Of a stretch of DNA of 58,463 nucleotides, positions 11,601-19,445 are shown piece after piece. The notes under the pieces were generated by a model. It made no database searches. It saw only the letters and a list, made by a program, of their open reading frames with translations, and was not told the origin of the DNA. The stretch lies in the NCBI GenBank assembly GCA_030141605.1, contig JAQGDQ010000406.1:1-58463 (forward strand). The letters run 5' to 3'. This stretch comes from Tubiluchus corallicola (Eukaryota > Priapulida > Priapulimorpha > Priapulimorphida > Tubiluchidae). The stretch's first letter is position 1. Every line of letters starts with the position of its first letter. The position numbers were made by a program, and so were the translations under genes.

Positions 11601-12796
11601 ATCAAAGGTTATTTCCTAACAAGAAAATACAAGGAGGACAAGAACAACATCCGAACAAGTAGCGATTTTGGTTGAGAGCTTTTAGAATTAACGATTGAAG
11701 AAGACCAAAAATGTAGATTGAATAACTTTGTATAAAGGCTTTAGACAAGTACAATGTAACATTCTTTACAGCCAATAATAGATTAAAACATAAATGAATT
11801 TTGCATGAAAAGATGCAACATGTATTATGTATACAGAAACAGTTGAGCAAATATTTGCAATGCTGACTTCTTCAGAGCTAGAAGCAGTTGTGTAATGCTT
11901 AAAAAATAAGTCAACACAGACTTGCTTACATAGTCGAGCAGCTAAGTTAAGCATTTTTCTACAGCTGGAGATTTTGAAGATGGGGCCACACCTTCAAAAA
12001 ACACTTAACTGACCTGCATTGAACCACAAACCTCATAGAAAATTTTTGAAATTTAATCAGTTTCAGAGAACTTCAGGCTCGAATTTAAATGGAGTGAATA
12101 TTTGGACATTTACTAGCTATTTTCTTTGGCTATGTTCAGGCTAAAGAGTTTTCTCTCACGAGTTCTCTCCAAACGAATTCTGTCGCGAGTGTCAGCTCGC
12201 ACTTACTGTCGGAGAGAACTCTCAGCAACTCTCTGAGATTTTGCAAAAACTTATCGAGAGAATTTACAAAGTCGTACACACTTGCTAGTTTACTCGCAGA
12301 GGGAAACTCTCTAGTTTGAACGTGCCACTATTGTTTGTTTTAGATTTACTGTACATTTGCATAACATGTACTCCTTCACTTATATTAAAAGTTGCTATTA
12401 ATATTCTGAAGAACAAAATAGAAAGAAACAATGTACCCATCATGGTGCTACTTGACTTGTTGCAGAAAATGTAAGATTCTGATATTTTTTAAAATTTTGT
12501 ACAGTCAATTGCAAATGCAATTGAAATAATATGACCTAACAATACACATTGTTTTCATTTTCTGCACCGTATTTTATTTTTTATTAACTTGCACTAAACC
12601 AGAAAATAAATGTTTCAGGCAAGTTATTCAGGTTGCTTCACAGTTGGAGGCAACAGGAGGATACACAATTAATCATCGCTTAAAACATCGTCTTTCATTT
12701 GGAGGTGGTCTAGGCAACTGGGGACCTCGAGGTTCTAATCACATACCAAGTCTCAGTTCTGCTGTGTTTGGTTTGCATACACCTAGACGTCTTTGA
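2567..12796 (+). CDS. CAPN15: Calpain-15 (SOL-type calpain), C-terminal seven exons
   Basis: Seven exons join in one frame: 2567-2692, 7042-7194, 7979-8140, 8421-8617, 9524-9669, 10118-10296 and 12619-12796. They encode 379 residues plus a TGA stop, and every intron is GT-AG. The protein starts inside the cysteine-protease core with the GASCGGG motif typical of calpain-15. The catalytic His follows in [12 protein letters not shown] (exon 1), then the catalytic Asn in LRNPWG (exon 2). After the VFWMAFQDF and YFDSVDIC segments comes the SOL-homology C-terminal domain (exons 4-7). Family members act as cytosolic Ca-dependent-type cysteine proteases with N-terminal zinc fingers that bind ubiquitin. 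Those fingers and the catalytic Cys must lie left of the window. The family is about 1,100 residues, so roughly the last third is visible. Reading is intact, so the gene looks functional. Confidence 0.93.
3071..3894 (+). repeat. Repeat X, copy A (824 bp)
   Basis: This is the longest copy of a dispersed family seen six times in the window. It starts ACTAGCAAAGGCCCCGCAAA, has a 7-bp hairpin (CGCAAAA-GA-TTTTGCG), a TATAAATA motif, a perfect CRE-like palindrome TGACGTCA at 3280-3287, a GC-rich centre, and ends in (TA)n plus CCAAGAATATTAATATAAGAG. No terminal inverted repeats and no credible protein are seen; short ORFs on either strand are incidental. It sits in the first visible calpain intron. 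Confidence 0.85.
3895..4491 (+). repeat. Repeat X, copy B (597 bp), direct tandem of copy A
   Basis: It begins at the base after copy A with the same ACTAGCAAAGG start and ends with the same AATATAAGAG tail. It lacks about 250 bp of the GC-rich centre found in copy A (roughly 3385-3630). The TGACGTCA palindrome is kept at 4081-4088. Confidence 0.85.
4495..6900 (-). mobile_element. Decayed non-LTR retrotransposon, reverse-transcriptase region
   Basis: The minus strand carries scattered RT blocks in order. They are an [11 protein letters not shown]-type linker near 6450-6470, a [14 protein letters not shown] block near 6300, CKTMEHAV near 6100, motif A as [20 protein letters not shown] near 5900, a degenerate motif-C region (LRSFAGNML) near 5670, [12 protein letters not shown] near 5450, and a C-terminal VRRQAVRFV block near 5260. 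Stops and frameshifts separate them. The 3' UTR appears to run to about 4495, abutting repeat X copy B. No intact ORF remains, so this is a fossil in a calpain intron. Confidence 0.75.
7042..7194 (+). CDS. CAPN15: CAPN15 exon b (catalytic Asn)
   Basis: Follows acceptor TTCAG and ends at GTAATT. It encodes [13 protein letters not shown], with the catalytic Asn in RNPWG, then [17 protein letters not shown]. Phases match both neighbours. Confidence 0.95.
7195..7978 (+). other. CAPN15: Calpain intron b-c
   Basis: 784-bp intron, very AT-rich. It contains an inverted repeat at 7570-7686. A 111-codon open frame at 7360-7695 is low-complexity AT sequence and is not a gene. Confidence 0.85.
7570..7686. 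repeat. Perfect 18-bp inverted repeat (hairpin, 81-bp loop)
   Basis: AAATTTTATTACACTTTT at 7570-7587 is the exact reverse complement of 7669-7686. It could be a fold-back relic or a small MITE. No target duplication is evident. Confidence 0.7.
7979..8140 (+). CDS. CAPN15: CAPN15 exon c (end of protease core)
   Basis: Acceptor TTATAG, donor GTAAAT. It encodes [19 protein letters not shown], a Pro/His linker, then [20 protein letters not shown], leading out of the protease core into the SOL domain. It ends in phase 2. Confidence 0.95.
8421..8617 (+). CDS. CAPN15: CAPN15 exon d (SOL-homology domain)
   Basis: Acceptor TTTCAG, donor GTAAAA. It encodes the start of the SOL-homology region, including [11 protein letters not shown], then [17 protein letters not shown], a block strongly conserved in calpain-15. 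It ends in phase 1. Confidence 0.95.
8618..9523 (+). other. CAPN15: Calpain intron d-e, unassigned sequence
   Basis: 906-bp intron. A less AT-rich block at about 9000-9420 looks repeat-derived (runs such as CCTAGTTCAAAAACTATAAA), but no terminal structure or coding relic is recognisable. Confidence 0.7.
9524..9669 (+). CDS. CAPN15: CAPN15 exon e
   Basis: Acceptor TTCTAG, donor GTAAGA. It encodes [20 protein letters not shown] followed by [16 protein letters not shown], part of the calpain-15 C-terminal domain. It ends in phase 0. Confidence 0.94.
9670..10117 (+). other. CAPN15: Calpain intron e-f
   Basis: 448 bp, AT-rich. One isolated Pol III B-box-like string (GGTTCGATTCT near 9956) has no matching A box or fold, so no tRNA is called. 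Confidence 0.7.
10118..10296 (+). CDS. CAPN15: CAPN15 exon f
   Basis: Acceptor TCATAG, donor GTAAGA. It encodes [20 protein letters not shown], then [20 protein letters not shown] and a VVSTRG block, all typical of the calpain-15 C-terminus. It ends in phase 2. Confidence 0.95.
10318..11048. mobile_element. Pogo-like MITE with TA duplication (731 bp)
   Basis: The ends are inverted repeats: CAGTAGGCGCCACTTAATAG on the left against CAGTAGGTGCCGCTTAATAG on the right (reverse complement), with similarity continuing inward. TA flanks both sides (10316-10317 and 11049-11050). There is no transposase ORF. The CAGTAG termini and TA target fit the Tc1/mariner-pogo superfamily. It lies within the last calpain intron. 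Confidence 0.8.
11049..12618 (+). other. CAPN15: Rest of last calpain intron
   Basis: Mostly unassigned. It contains a small inverted-repeat element at about 12126-12326. A 98-codon open frame at 11286-11582 has no recognisable homology and no splice support. Confidence 0.6.
12126..12326. mobile_element. Small TIR element (MITE-like, about 200 bp)
   Basis: The ends are imperfect inverted repeats. TGGCTATGTTCAGGCTAAAG on the left pairs with TGGCACGTTCAAACTAGAGA read from the right, followed by shared CTCTC-rich sequence. The interior is rich in GAGAGAACTCTC motifs. No clean target duplication was found, so the superfamily is open. Confidence 0.55.
12619..12796 (+). CDS. CAPN15: CAPN15 terminal exon
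   Basis: Acceptor TTTCAG. It encodes [20 protein letters not shown], a Gly-rich stretch, and a terminus ending in HTPRRL followed by TGA at 12794-12796. Confidence 0.94.
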
Positions 12797-13742
12797 TGAT
12801 AATTTTCTCTAGGTAACGAGAAAGTGCAGAGCTGTTTTCCAAGTACATAGGTTAATTAATGGTCTAAATTTCTCAGCAAATTATTAAGATTTGGACATTG
12901 ATGTGAAATTATATTACCATTTTCTTAATTCTTAAAACAAAAATTACTTGAATCAAATAAGATGATTTTTATTATCTACCATCTAAAAAACTGTGACTGT
13001 TTATGGCTTCCATTAGGCATGAATTATATAATCTTAATTTAAAGGAATTTAAAGTTAGTATGAGGGAACCTTTGAAATGCTGGATTGCACATCTATAAGA
13101 TTTGAATTAAGACCTCACGTGATCATTTTGCCATTGTAGTCCAGTGGTATTATGACGTTCATCTTGTAAGTGAAAGGTCCCTGCTTTTAAATCCAGGATG
13201 TGTACAAACTTTTTCCTTTCCTTTGAACAAGTTTAGTTACAAAATTCAGTGCAGTCCCATCATTCTACATGCAAATCAATATTTTACTATGCAATGTATG
13301 TTTAAAAGATGACATCTACCTACTAAATTAAAAAATGTGGAATTAAGTTTCACAAAAGCTATTTCCGACTTTTGTATCATTAATTTTTTTGTGAATTTAC
13401 AAACCCATATTATCCTTTTATTTTGTTAAATAATTGATGTTTTGGTCAACAATGCATTCTTTTAGTTGCAGAATATTTTTAAGGTTTTTCTATAATACGG
13501 AACAAAAAAAAGCTATATACTAAATCTGTTAGTTTTTTCACTTGTTAGATAAGTTGAGGGATAACAGCTGCTATAAACATGTTGTGTCTTTTTCACTTTG
13601 GCATTTCTTTCTATTCGTTTTTCATGCTGCTTCTTTTGTAAGAATTTGATGATAGCTGGTGATTTCAGCAAGGTTTTTCAGGTAGCAGCAAGGTGCTAAT
13701 TATGTATTATTATAAAATAAATGTCGTTGTGGCATTCCAATA
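12797..13742 (+). other. CAPN15: Probable CAPN15 3' UTR
   Basis: AT-rich sequence after the stop codon. AATAAA at 13716-13721 is followed by a GT-rich stretch (TGTCGTTGTGG), a plausible cleavage signal. A tRNA-like relic lies inside. The LTR element begins immediately after. A second AATAAA lies at about 19740 beyond that element, so a longer ancestral UTR is possible. Confidence 0.5.
13130..13203 (+). pseudogene. tRNA-Thr(TGT)-like relic or SINE head
   Basis: A-box-like TAGTCCAGTGGT, an anticodon-loop-like CTTGTAA (anticodon TGT) flanked by a pairable GTTCAT/GTGAA stem, and a degenerate B box (GCTTTTAAATCC) are spaced as in a tRNA-Thr. The acceptor arms do not pair, and the B box lacks the invariant GTTC. 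It reads as a decayed tRNA gene or the head of a tRNA-derived SINE, within the calpain 3' UTR. Confidence 0.55.
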
Positions 13743-13930
13743 TGTCACCAGTAAGGTCTAAACTCCAACTATAAATCAATGACTTAGTATCACATCTGAC
13801 AGTCTCATTATGTCAGGTCAGATCCATGCTGTCAGATATGCATAAATGAAGTGTTTATTACCATAATTGTCCACAAGTAATAAGGGTAACCTTTTAGTAC
13901 AAGATTCTACATCTATGACTATATGTTACA
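13743..13930 (-). repeat. 3' LTR of Ty3-type element (188 bp)
   Basis: On the minus strand the segment runs from TGTAACATATAG to CTGGTGACA, so it has TG...CA ends. It contains AATAAA (near 13857) and directly follows a purine run (AAAAAGGGAGA). No matching 5' LTR was found beyond 19445. Confidence 0.65.
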
Positions 13931-13942
13931 TCTCCCTTTTTC
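13931..13942 (-). promoter_or_regulatory. Polypurine tract of LTR element
   Basis: The minus strand reads AAAAAGGGAGA immediately before the TG start of the LTR. This is the usual plus-strand primer position in LTR retrotransposons. Confidence 0.65.
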
Positions 13943-14449
13943 ACAAAGCGGTACAATCCTATTAACCTCAAAACGGAATTTAATATCTCAACTTATAAGT
14001 CTACTACATTAAACGAAAGTGTATGAATTACAAAACTTCAGCAAAGCTTCTTCCACAGTTTCACTACATTCAACTTCTGCATAATCTTAGATTAGCATAG
14101 GGCACAAAAGAAAGGGTACTTTCTAATTTACAGTTCAATAGTAGCTATGATATGGTATAGAAAAATAACAGTTCCAGCAATACAATAGAATGAACTTAAT
14201 TTTCATTTAACTATAACTGTCAGAAGTATTTGAACGAATCATAAATGCACATCTGCTGCAAACAGTTGCACACTGAACTTTTAGACAAACCAGATTAACA
14301 GCTAACTTAACTTTGTACTTCATAGTAGTTAATAAATTACAAGAACTTGGTGCTTATGTATGTATCAAGTAAAATCACAATTCAAATGAAAATGTCTACA
14401 ACCACTTGACTTCTTAATCAGTTAAGTGCTAATAGAATATGCACAAAAT

Positions 14450-15921
14450 TTAAACTTGTGAACAGGAAAACATAAGTAACTTGCAGTTAATAGTCAATCT
14501 TTTTGGTGGCTTTGACACACGACCACTTCTAGTAGTAACTACTTTTTCCTCTGGTAATTCCTTATGGTTAGGACTTCTGGAATTCACATCCTGAGGAACT
14601 TTCATTTCTGCAGCAACCTGATTTCCATTAGACTTCTCTTCCAAATTATTGGGTGAAACATCTGGTATAGGTAAATTTTGATTATTCATCCTAGGTATAT
14701 AAGTAGCTTTAGGAAGTTCATACTGAAACAGTTGGCTTCTAGTTGGATAGGAACTAAGACGTTGTTTTCCTTCCCTGTTAGCTTGGTAAGTAGATAAATG
14801 TAGGAATTTCCGATTTCGCCGATACTTCTTGCCATTATACTCCACAATATAAGACCTGGAGTATTATGATGTGCTATAACTGTAGCCGGTAGCCACTGGC
14901 TATTATTAGCTCCCGGAAAGGGAGCCATGCATACAGGATCTCCGGGAACTAAAACTGGTAAGTCCTGGCTAGCTTTCTGGTCATAGTAGAACTGCTGTCT
15001 GTTCTTTTCTTCTTCAAATTTTCTTTGAATATCTCGCATATCATACGGCGAAGGTTTTAGCAATTCAACTGATGTGGGTTTTTTAGTTCTTAGCCTCCTA
15101 GACATTAGTAGTTGAGACGGAGACAAGCCACAGCTTAAAGGTGTAGTACGGTAATCAAGCAAAGCATACTGTTTATCCTCACATTTCTTCCATAACCTTT
15201 TGACAATTTGCACTCCTCTTTCCGACTGTCCATTTGACAAAGGATACGTTGGCGAAGAACTCACATGTCTGATACCATACTCTTCAGAAAACTTATCAAA
15301 CTCATCAGAACTATACTGTGGTCCATTATCTGTTTTTATGACTTCTGGTATTCCATGTCTGCAAATCTGATTCTTCAGCTTATCAATAACACATGAGCTA
15401 GTCATGTCTTCCAACTGATCTACTTCAATGTATTTTGAAAAATAATCCATTGTAACAATGTAGTGCTTTTTCTCCCATTCAAACAAATCAGACACTAACT
15501 CCATCCATGGAGCTTCGGGAGTCTTAGTTGCACATAAGGGCTCTTTTGTTTGATTGTTTTGATATGTGTTGCATAAATCACAGTCACCAATCAATTCTTC
15601 AATTTGTGCCGACATGCCTGGCCAAAACAACAAATCACGTGCTTTCTTTTTACAATTCACAATTCCCATGTGAGTGTTGTGCACTTGATGCAACATGTTT
15701 TTTCTCATGCTTGGCAGAACTACAATACGTTGACCTTTGTAGACCATACCATCGTACACAGCAAGACTATCTCTGTCTTTCCAAAAAGGTCTAACTGAAT
15801 GTGGAACTTCTTTACAAGTGTCTGGCCAACCAATTAATATCATTTTGTACAACTCATATAATTCATTTGCTGTTGTCTCCTGAAACTGTTTATATCTGTC
15901 TGTTGCCACTGTTATGTGTGT
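14450..15921 (-). pseudogene. Ty3-type integrase (broken)
   Basis: The long frame 15909-14686 carries an HHCC-type zinc-binding region (His pair in HQVHNTH, Cys pair in CDLC). The integrase core follows with a DD-35-E pattern: Asp in VTMDYFSKYIE, Asp in IKTDNGPQYSS, Glu in SNGQSERGVQ. Near 14850 the frame shifts. The pol tail continues in another frame from 14845 to 14450 with the TRSGRVSKPPKRL motif common at Ty3 pol ends. At the LINE insertion point the RNase H and integrase frames disagree by an indel in a CA run near 15915, so pol was probably already broken, or broke later. Confidence 0.88.
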
Positions 15922-15935
15922 ACCATATTAACATA
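15922..15935 (+). repeat. Target-site duplication, left copy (LINE in LTR element)
   Basis: ACCATATTAACATA is repeated exactly at 18441-18454 on the other side of the inserted LINE. Confidence 0.9.
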
Positions 15936-15972
15936 TGGTACGTTGTATTTTGAAAAATAACCGATTTTTTGG

Positions 15973-16006
15973 TGACAATGGAGTGACACCGATCACTCCA
16001 TTGTCA
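15973..16006. repeat. 13-bp perfect hairpin at LINE 5' junction
   Basis: TGACAATGGAGTG at 15973-15985 and CACTCCATTGTCA at 15994-16006 are exact reverse complements with an 8-nt loop. The right arm belongs to the LINE ORF. The left arm is an inverted copy, as expected from twin priming or template switching during insertion. Confidence 0.8.
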
Positions 16007-16017
16007 TCAGCAGAATT

Positions 16018-18420
16018 GTGTTGAATCCTCGGACAGTGCATTATGCCAAGCCAAAAGGTTTGCCCAAGATAAACACTGCTCGCACAAAGGATGCACAGAG
16101 GACAAGCCACTTTGTCGCATCTGTAAGCACTATCCCCGGCACTGATGAAGACACGTCAGCAGAAGCCAGATGGTCATTTCTTAGCAAAACGATCCATGCC
16201 TACGCCATTGATTCATATGGCAAAAGAACAAAACCGAACAAAGACTGGTTCGAAGCAAATCTCCAAACACTAGAGCCACTTATTGAAGCCAAAAGGCAAG
16301 CTCTGATCAAGTGGAAACAGCATCCTACACACGAAAATCTCAGACTTCTACGCAAAGCCAGAGCTGAAAGCCAGGAAATGGCAAGGGTATGTGCAAACAA
16401 CTACTGGCTGGACTTGTGCGACAAGATTGAACAGGCATCCTCAACTGGCAACATAAGAGCCATGTATGAAGGTATCAAGCAAGCCACTGGTCCAACCACA
16501 AAGAAAACAGCCCCCCTCAAGTCCAAAGGAAATATAATCACTGATCGCAGCAAGCAGATGGAAAGATGGGTTGAGCACTACCTAGAGCTCTACTCAACTG
16601 AAAACACTGTATCTGAAGATGCTCTCAACAGTATTCCCATGCTCCCAACTATGACTCACCTTGATGCTGAGCCCACTCTCGAAGACCTCGAAAAGGCTAT
16701 AAATGCACTATCAAGTGGTAAGGCACCTGGAAACGATGCAATACCCCCAGAGGTGATAAAGGAAGGAAAATCGGGCCTGTTGCCGCATCTTCATGAGCTA
16801 CTCTGCCTATGCTGGAAAGAAGGGAAAGTACCACAGGACATGAGGGACTCCAAGATAGTAACCCTCTACAAAAACAAAGGTGACCGTTCGGACTGCAACA
16901 ACTACCGCGGAATATCTCTACTAAGCATTGTAGGCAAGGTGTTCGCACGTGTTATGCTGACGAGACTGCAGGCCCTTGCTGAACGAGTTTATCCAGAGTC
17001 TCAGTGTGGCTTCAGATCAGGCCGCTCAACAATCGACATGATATTCTCTGTGAGACAACTTCAAGAAAAATGCAGGGAACAGCGTCAACGTCTGTACTTA
17101 GCTTTTGTTGACCTCACCAAGGCGTTCGACCTGGTCAGCCGCAGCGGATTATTCAGTCTTCTCCAACGTATAGGCTGCCCACCAAAGCTTCTAAGTTTAA
17201 TCAAGTCCTTCCACACAGATATGAAAGGAACCGTCAGCTTTGATGGAGATACATCAGAACCTTTTAACATTCACAGCGGTGTAAAGCAAGGATGCGTGCT
17301 CGCCCCCACACTCTTCGGCATCTTCTTCTCTCTCCTCCCGTACCATGCCTTCGACTCTTCATCTGATGGTGTCTACATTCATACCAGACATGATGGCAAG
17401 CTCTTTAACCTAGCCAGACTGAGGGCTAAGTCTAAGATTACACGTGTGCTCCTCAGAGAAATGCTGTTTGCTGATGATGCAGCTCTAGCAAGCCATACCC
17501 ACGACGGTCTACAACGCCTTATGGACCGCTTCTCCAATGCTTGCAGAGAGTTTGCCCTCACAATCAGTATCAGGACGACGGAGATAATGGCTCAGGATCC
17601 TCCAATACCCCCCTCCATCTCAATCAACAACTCGCAGCTGGCCACTGTAGACAACTTCAAATACTTGGGCTCGACCATCTCACAGAACCTGTCCCTTGAT
17701 GCTGAGATAAATGCTCGCATTGGAAAAGCAACAGGAGTCATGTCCAAGCTACAAAGAGAGTTTGGGAAAACAAAAACCTTACTCTCAGCACAAAGTTGAA
17801 AGTCTACAATGCTTGTGTTATCAGCACCCTCCTATATGGCAGCGAGACATGGGCTACCTACACAAGACAGGAGACCAGACTCAACTCCTACCACATGAGG
17901 TGCCTGCGTCGGCTACTTGACATTAGGTGGGAAGACAGAATTACCAACCGCAAGGTCCTCAGCAAGGCCAAGACAACATCAATCTTTGCTATGCTGAGTC
18001 AGAGGCATCTACGCTGGCTAGGACATGTCAGACGCATGGACAAGGGTCGTCTTCCAAAGGATATGCTGTACGGCTAACTCGAGGAAGGCACGCGTCCGAC
18101 CGGTCGGCCTCACCTGAGGTTCTCTGATGTCTGCAAGAGACCTCAAAGGCACTCACATAGACGTCAGTTCATGGGAAACCAAGGCAGATGACCGGCCAGC
18201 TTGGAGACAAGCAGTCAGCGAGGGCATTAAGAAGGCTGAGGAGGACAGACATGAGAGACAACGTGAAAAGAGACTGGGAAGTAAAGCATCAATTAGTTCT
18301 CTCAATGACCCCGTTTTCACCTGTGGGGACTGCAGCAGAGACTGCCATTCCAGGATCGGGCTCTACAGCCACAGCAGACGCTGTTCCAGCTCCACTTTAT
18401 GGCGCAACCCATCGTCTTCA
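16018..18420 (+). pseudogene. LINE reverse transcriptase (frameshifted)
   Basis: The open frame 16018-17799 (593 codons) holds a linker region. The RT palm and fingers follow: SGKAPGNDAIPPEVIKEG, NYRGISLLS, CGFRSGRST, motif A with AFVDLTKAFD, motif B with GVKQGCVLAPTLF, and an intact motif C FADDAALA. Near 17785 the frame shifts into 17796-18077 (LYGSETWATY, then RHLRWLGHVRRMD). A TAA stop follows at 18075-18077. Another shift near 18130 leads to the last frame, ending near 18420 with the C2H2-like finger. The catalytic core is intact, so the copy is fairly young, but it cannot make full-length protein. Confidence 0.92.
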
Positions 18421-18440
18421 TAGACGGACGGAGGCCGACG

Positions 18441-18454
18441 ACCATATTAACATA
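18441..18454 (+). repeat. Target-site duplication, right copy
   Basis: Exact second copy of ACCATATTAACATA, followed by the RNase H side of the LTR element. Confidence 0.9.
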
Positions 18455-19440
18455 CACAGTTTCTATTTCCGGAGCTACATCTGATAAGTTAGGACGACTT
18501 AGCATATCACCTATCATTACTTCTTTGCCTGGTTTGTACATCATTTTAATATCGTACGGCTGTAATTTAAGGAGCATAGATTGTAGCTCATAGGTGCTGA
18601 TGATAATGGCTTGCGAAAAATAGTTTGCAATGGTTTATGATCATTTTCTACACTGATCTCTCTACCAAAAATGTAATAGTGAAATTTGCTACAATGCACA
18701 ATGGACAGCATTTCTTTCTCAATCTGTGCATATCTTTGTTCTCCTTCACTCATCGTTCTAGATGTGTAGGCCACGGGTTGACCGTCTTGCAGCAAAACTC
18801 CCCCAACTGCATAACTACTTGCATCACACTGGATTACATGCTGCTTTTTGGGATCATACAGTGCCAACACTAGAGATTTACATGCCAGATCTTTGAGTTT
18901 CTGGAAACTTTCCATTTGAGGTTTGTCCCAGTGAAACAGAATTTTGTCTCTAATTAGTTCCCTTAGTGGTGCATTTATTTCACTTAGTTTAGGAATAAAT
19001 TTTCCTAGATCCTGCATAAAACCTAGAAATCGTCGTACATCTTCCTTGCTTGTGGGTGCAGCCATTTCTTGTACTGCTCTAACTTTGCCTGGATCTGCTT
19101 TTGTTCCTGTAGCACCAACCACATGACAGACATACTTAACTTCAGCTTTACTGTATTGGCATTTATCAAAATTTAACTTTAGGTTCCATTCCATTGCTCG
19201 ATTCACTAGTTTTTTCATAGTTTGGCCATGATGTTCATTGTCTGTACCAGCTACAGACTGGATTCATAATCCAAAGGAATTTGGAGATAGCCCGACTTTG
19301 CATCCACAACAGAGAATACTTTTGCATCGGGCATTGAAGATACTACTTCCTCTACAGTAGGAATTGGGTAATTTTCCCTTTGAATGGCTTAGATCTGAAG
19401 GATTAAGACAAATGTAAACTTTGTCATTGTTAGGCATCCC
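18455..19440 (-). pseudogene. Ty3-type RT remnant and RNase H (internally deleted)
   Basis: Reading from 19440 down: an RT start with VYICLNPSDL (one frame), then ENYPIPTVEEVVSSMPDA followed by KVFSVVDAKSGYLQIPLD in another. Near 19260 it jumps to the thumb (VNRAMEWNLKLNFDKCQYS). The palm centre with the YxDD catalytic box is gone. The RNase H domain follows in frame 19218-18541 (IQCDASSYAVGGVLLQDGQ, then AYTSRTMSEGEQRYAQIEKE). Its tail, with the PYDIKMMYKPGKEVMIGDML block, continues in a shifted frame to the LINE junction. Confidence 0.88.
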
Positions 19441-19445
19441 TCTGG

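Larger units (their letters stand above)
15936..18440 (+). mobile_element. 5'-truncated non-LTR retrotransposon inserted in LTR element
   Basis: A 2,505-bp insertion bounded by an exact 14-bp duplication. It starts within the end of the endonuclease region, so most of the endonuclease is absent. It contains the inter-domain region, a complete RT core and a C-terminal C2H2-type zinc-binding segment (CGDCSRDCHSRIGLYSHSRRC-like). There is no poly(A) tail. The first about 60 bp include an inverted duplication of adjacent sequence (see 15973-16006). The family is RTE- or Jockey-superfamily-like; I cannot fix the clade. Confidence 0.9.
13743..19445 (-). mobile_element. Decayed Ty3/gypsy-type LTR retrotransposon, split by a LINE
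   Basis: On the minus strand the order is an RT remnant, RNase H, integrase, a chromodomain-less pol tail, the polypurine tract and the 3' LTR. This is the Ty3 order (RT-RH-IN). The gag, protease, 5' LTR and RT centre are missing. The element is split at 15936-18440 by a LINE in the opposite orientation. It has several frameshifts and is inactive. It occupies the space between two convergent host genes. Confidence 0.85.
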
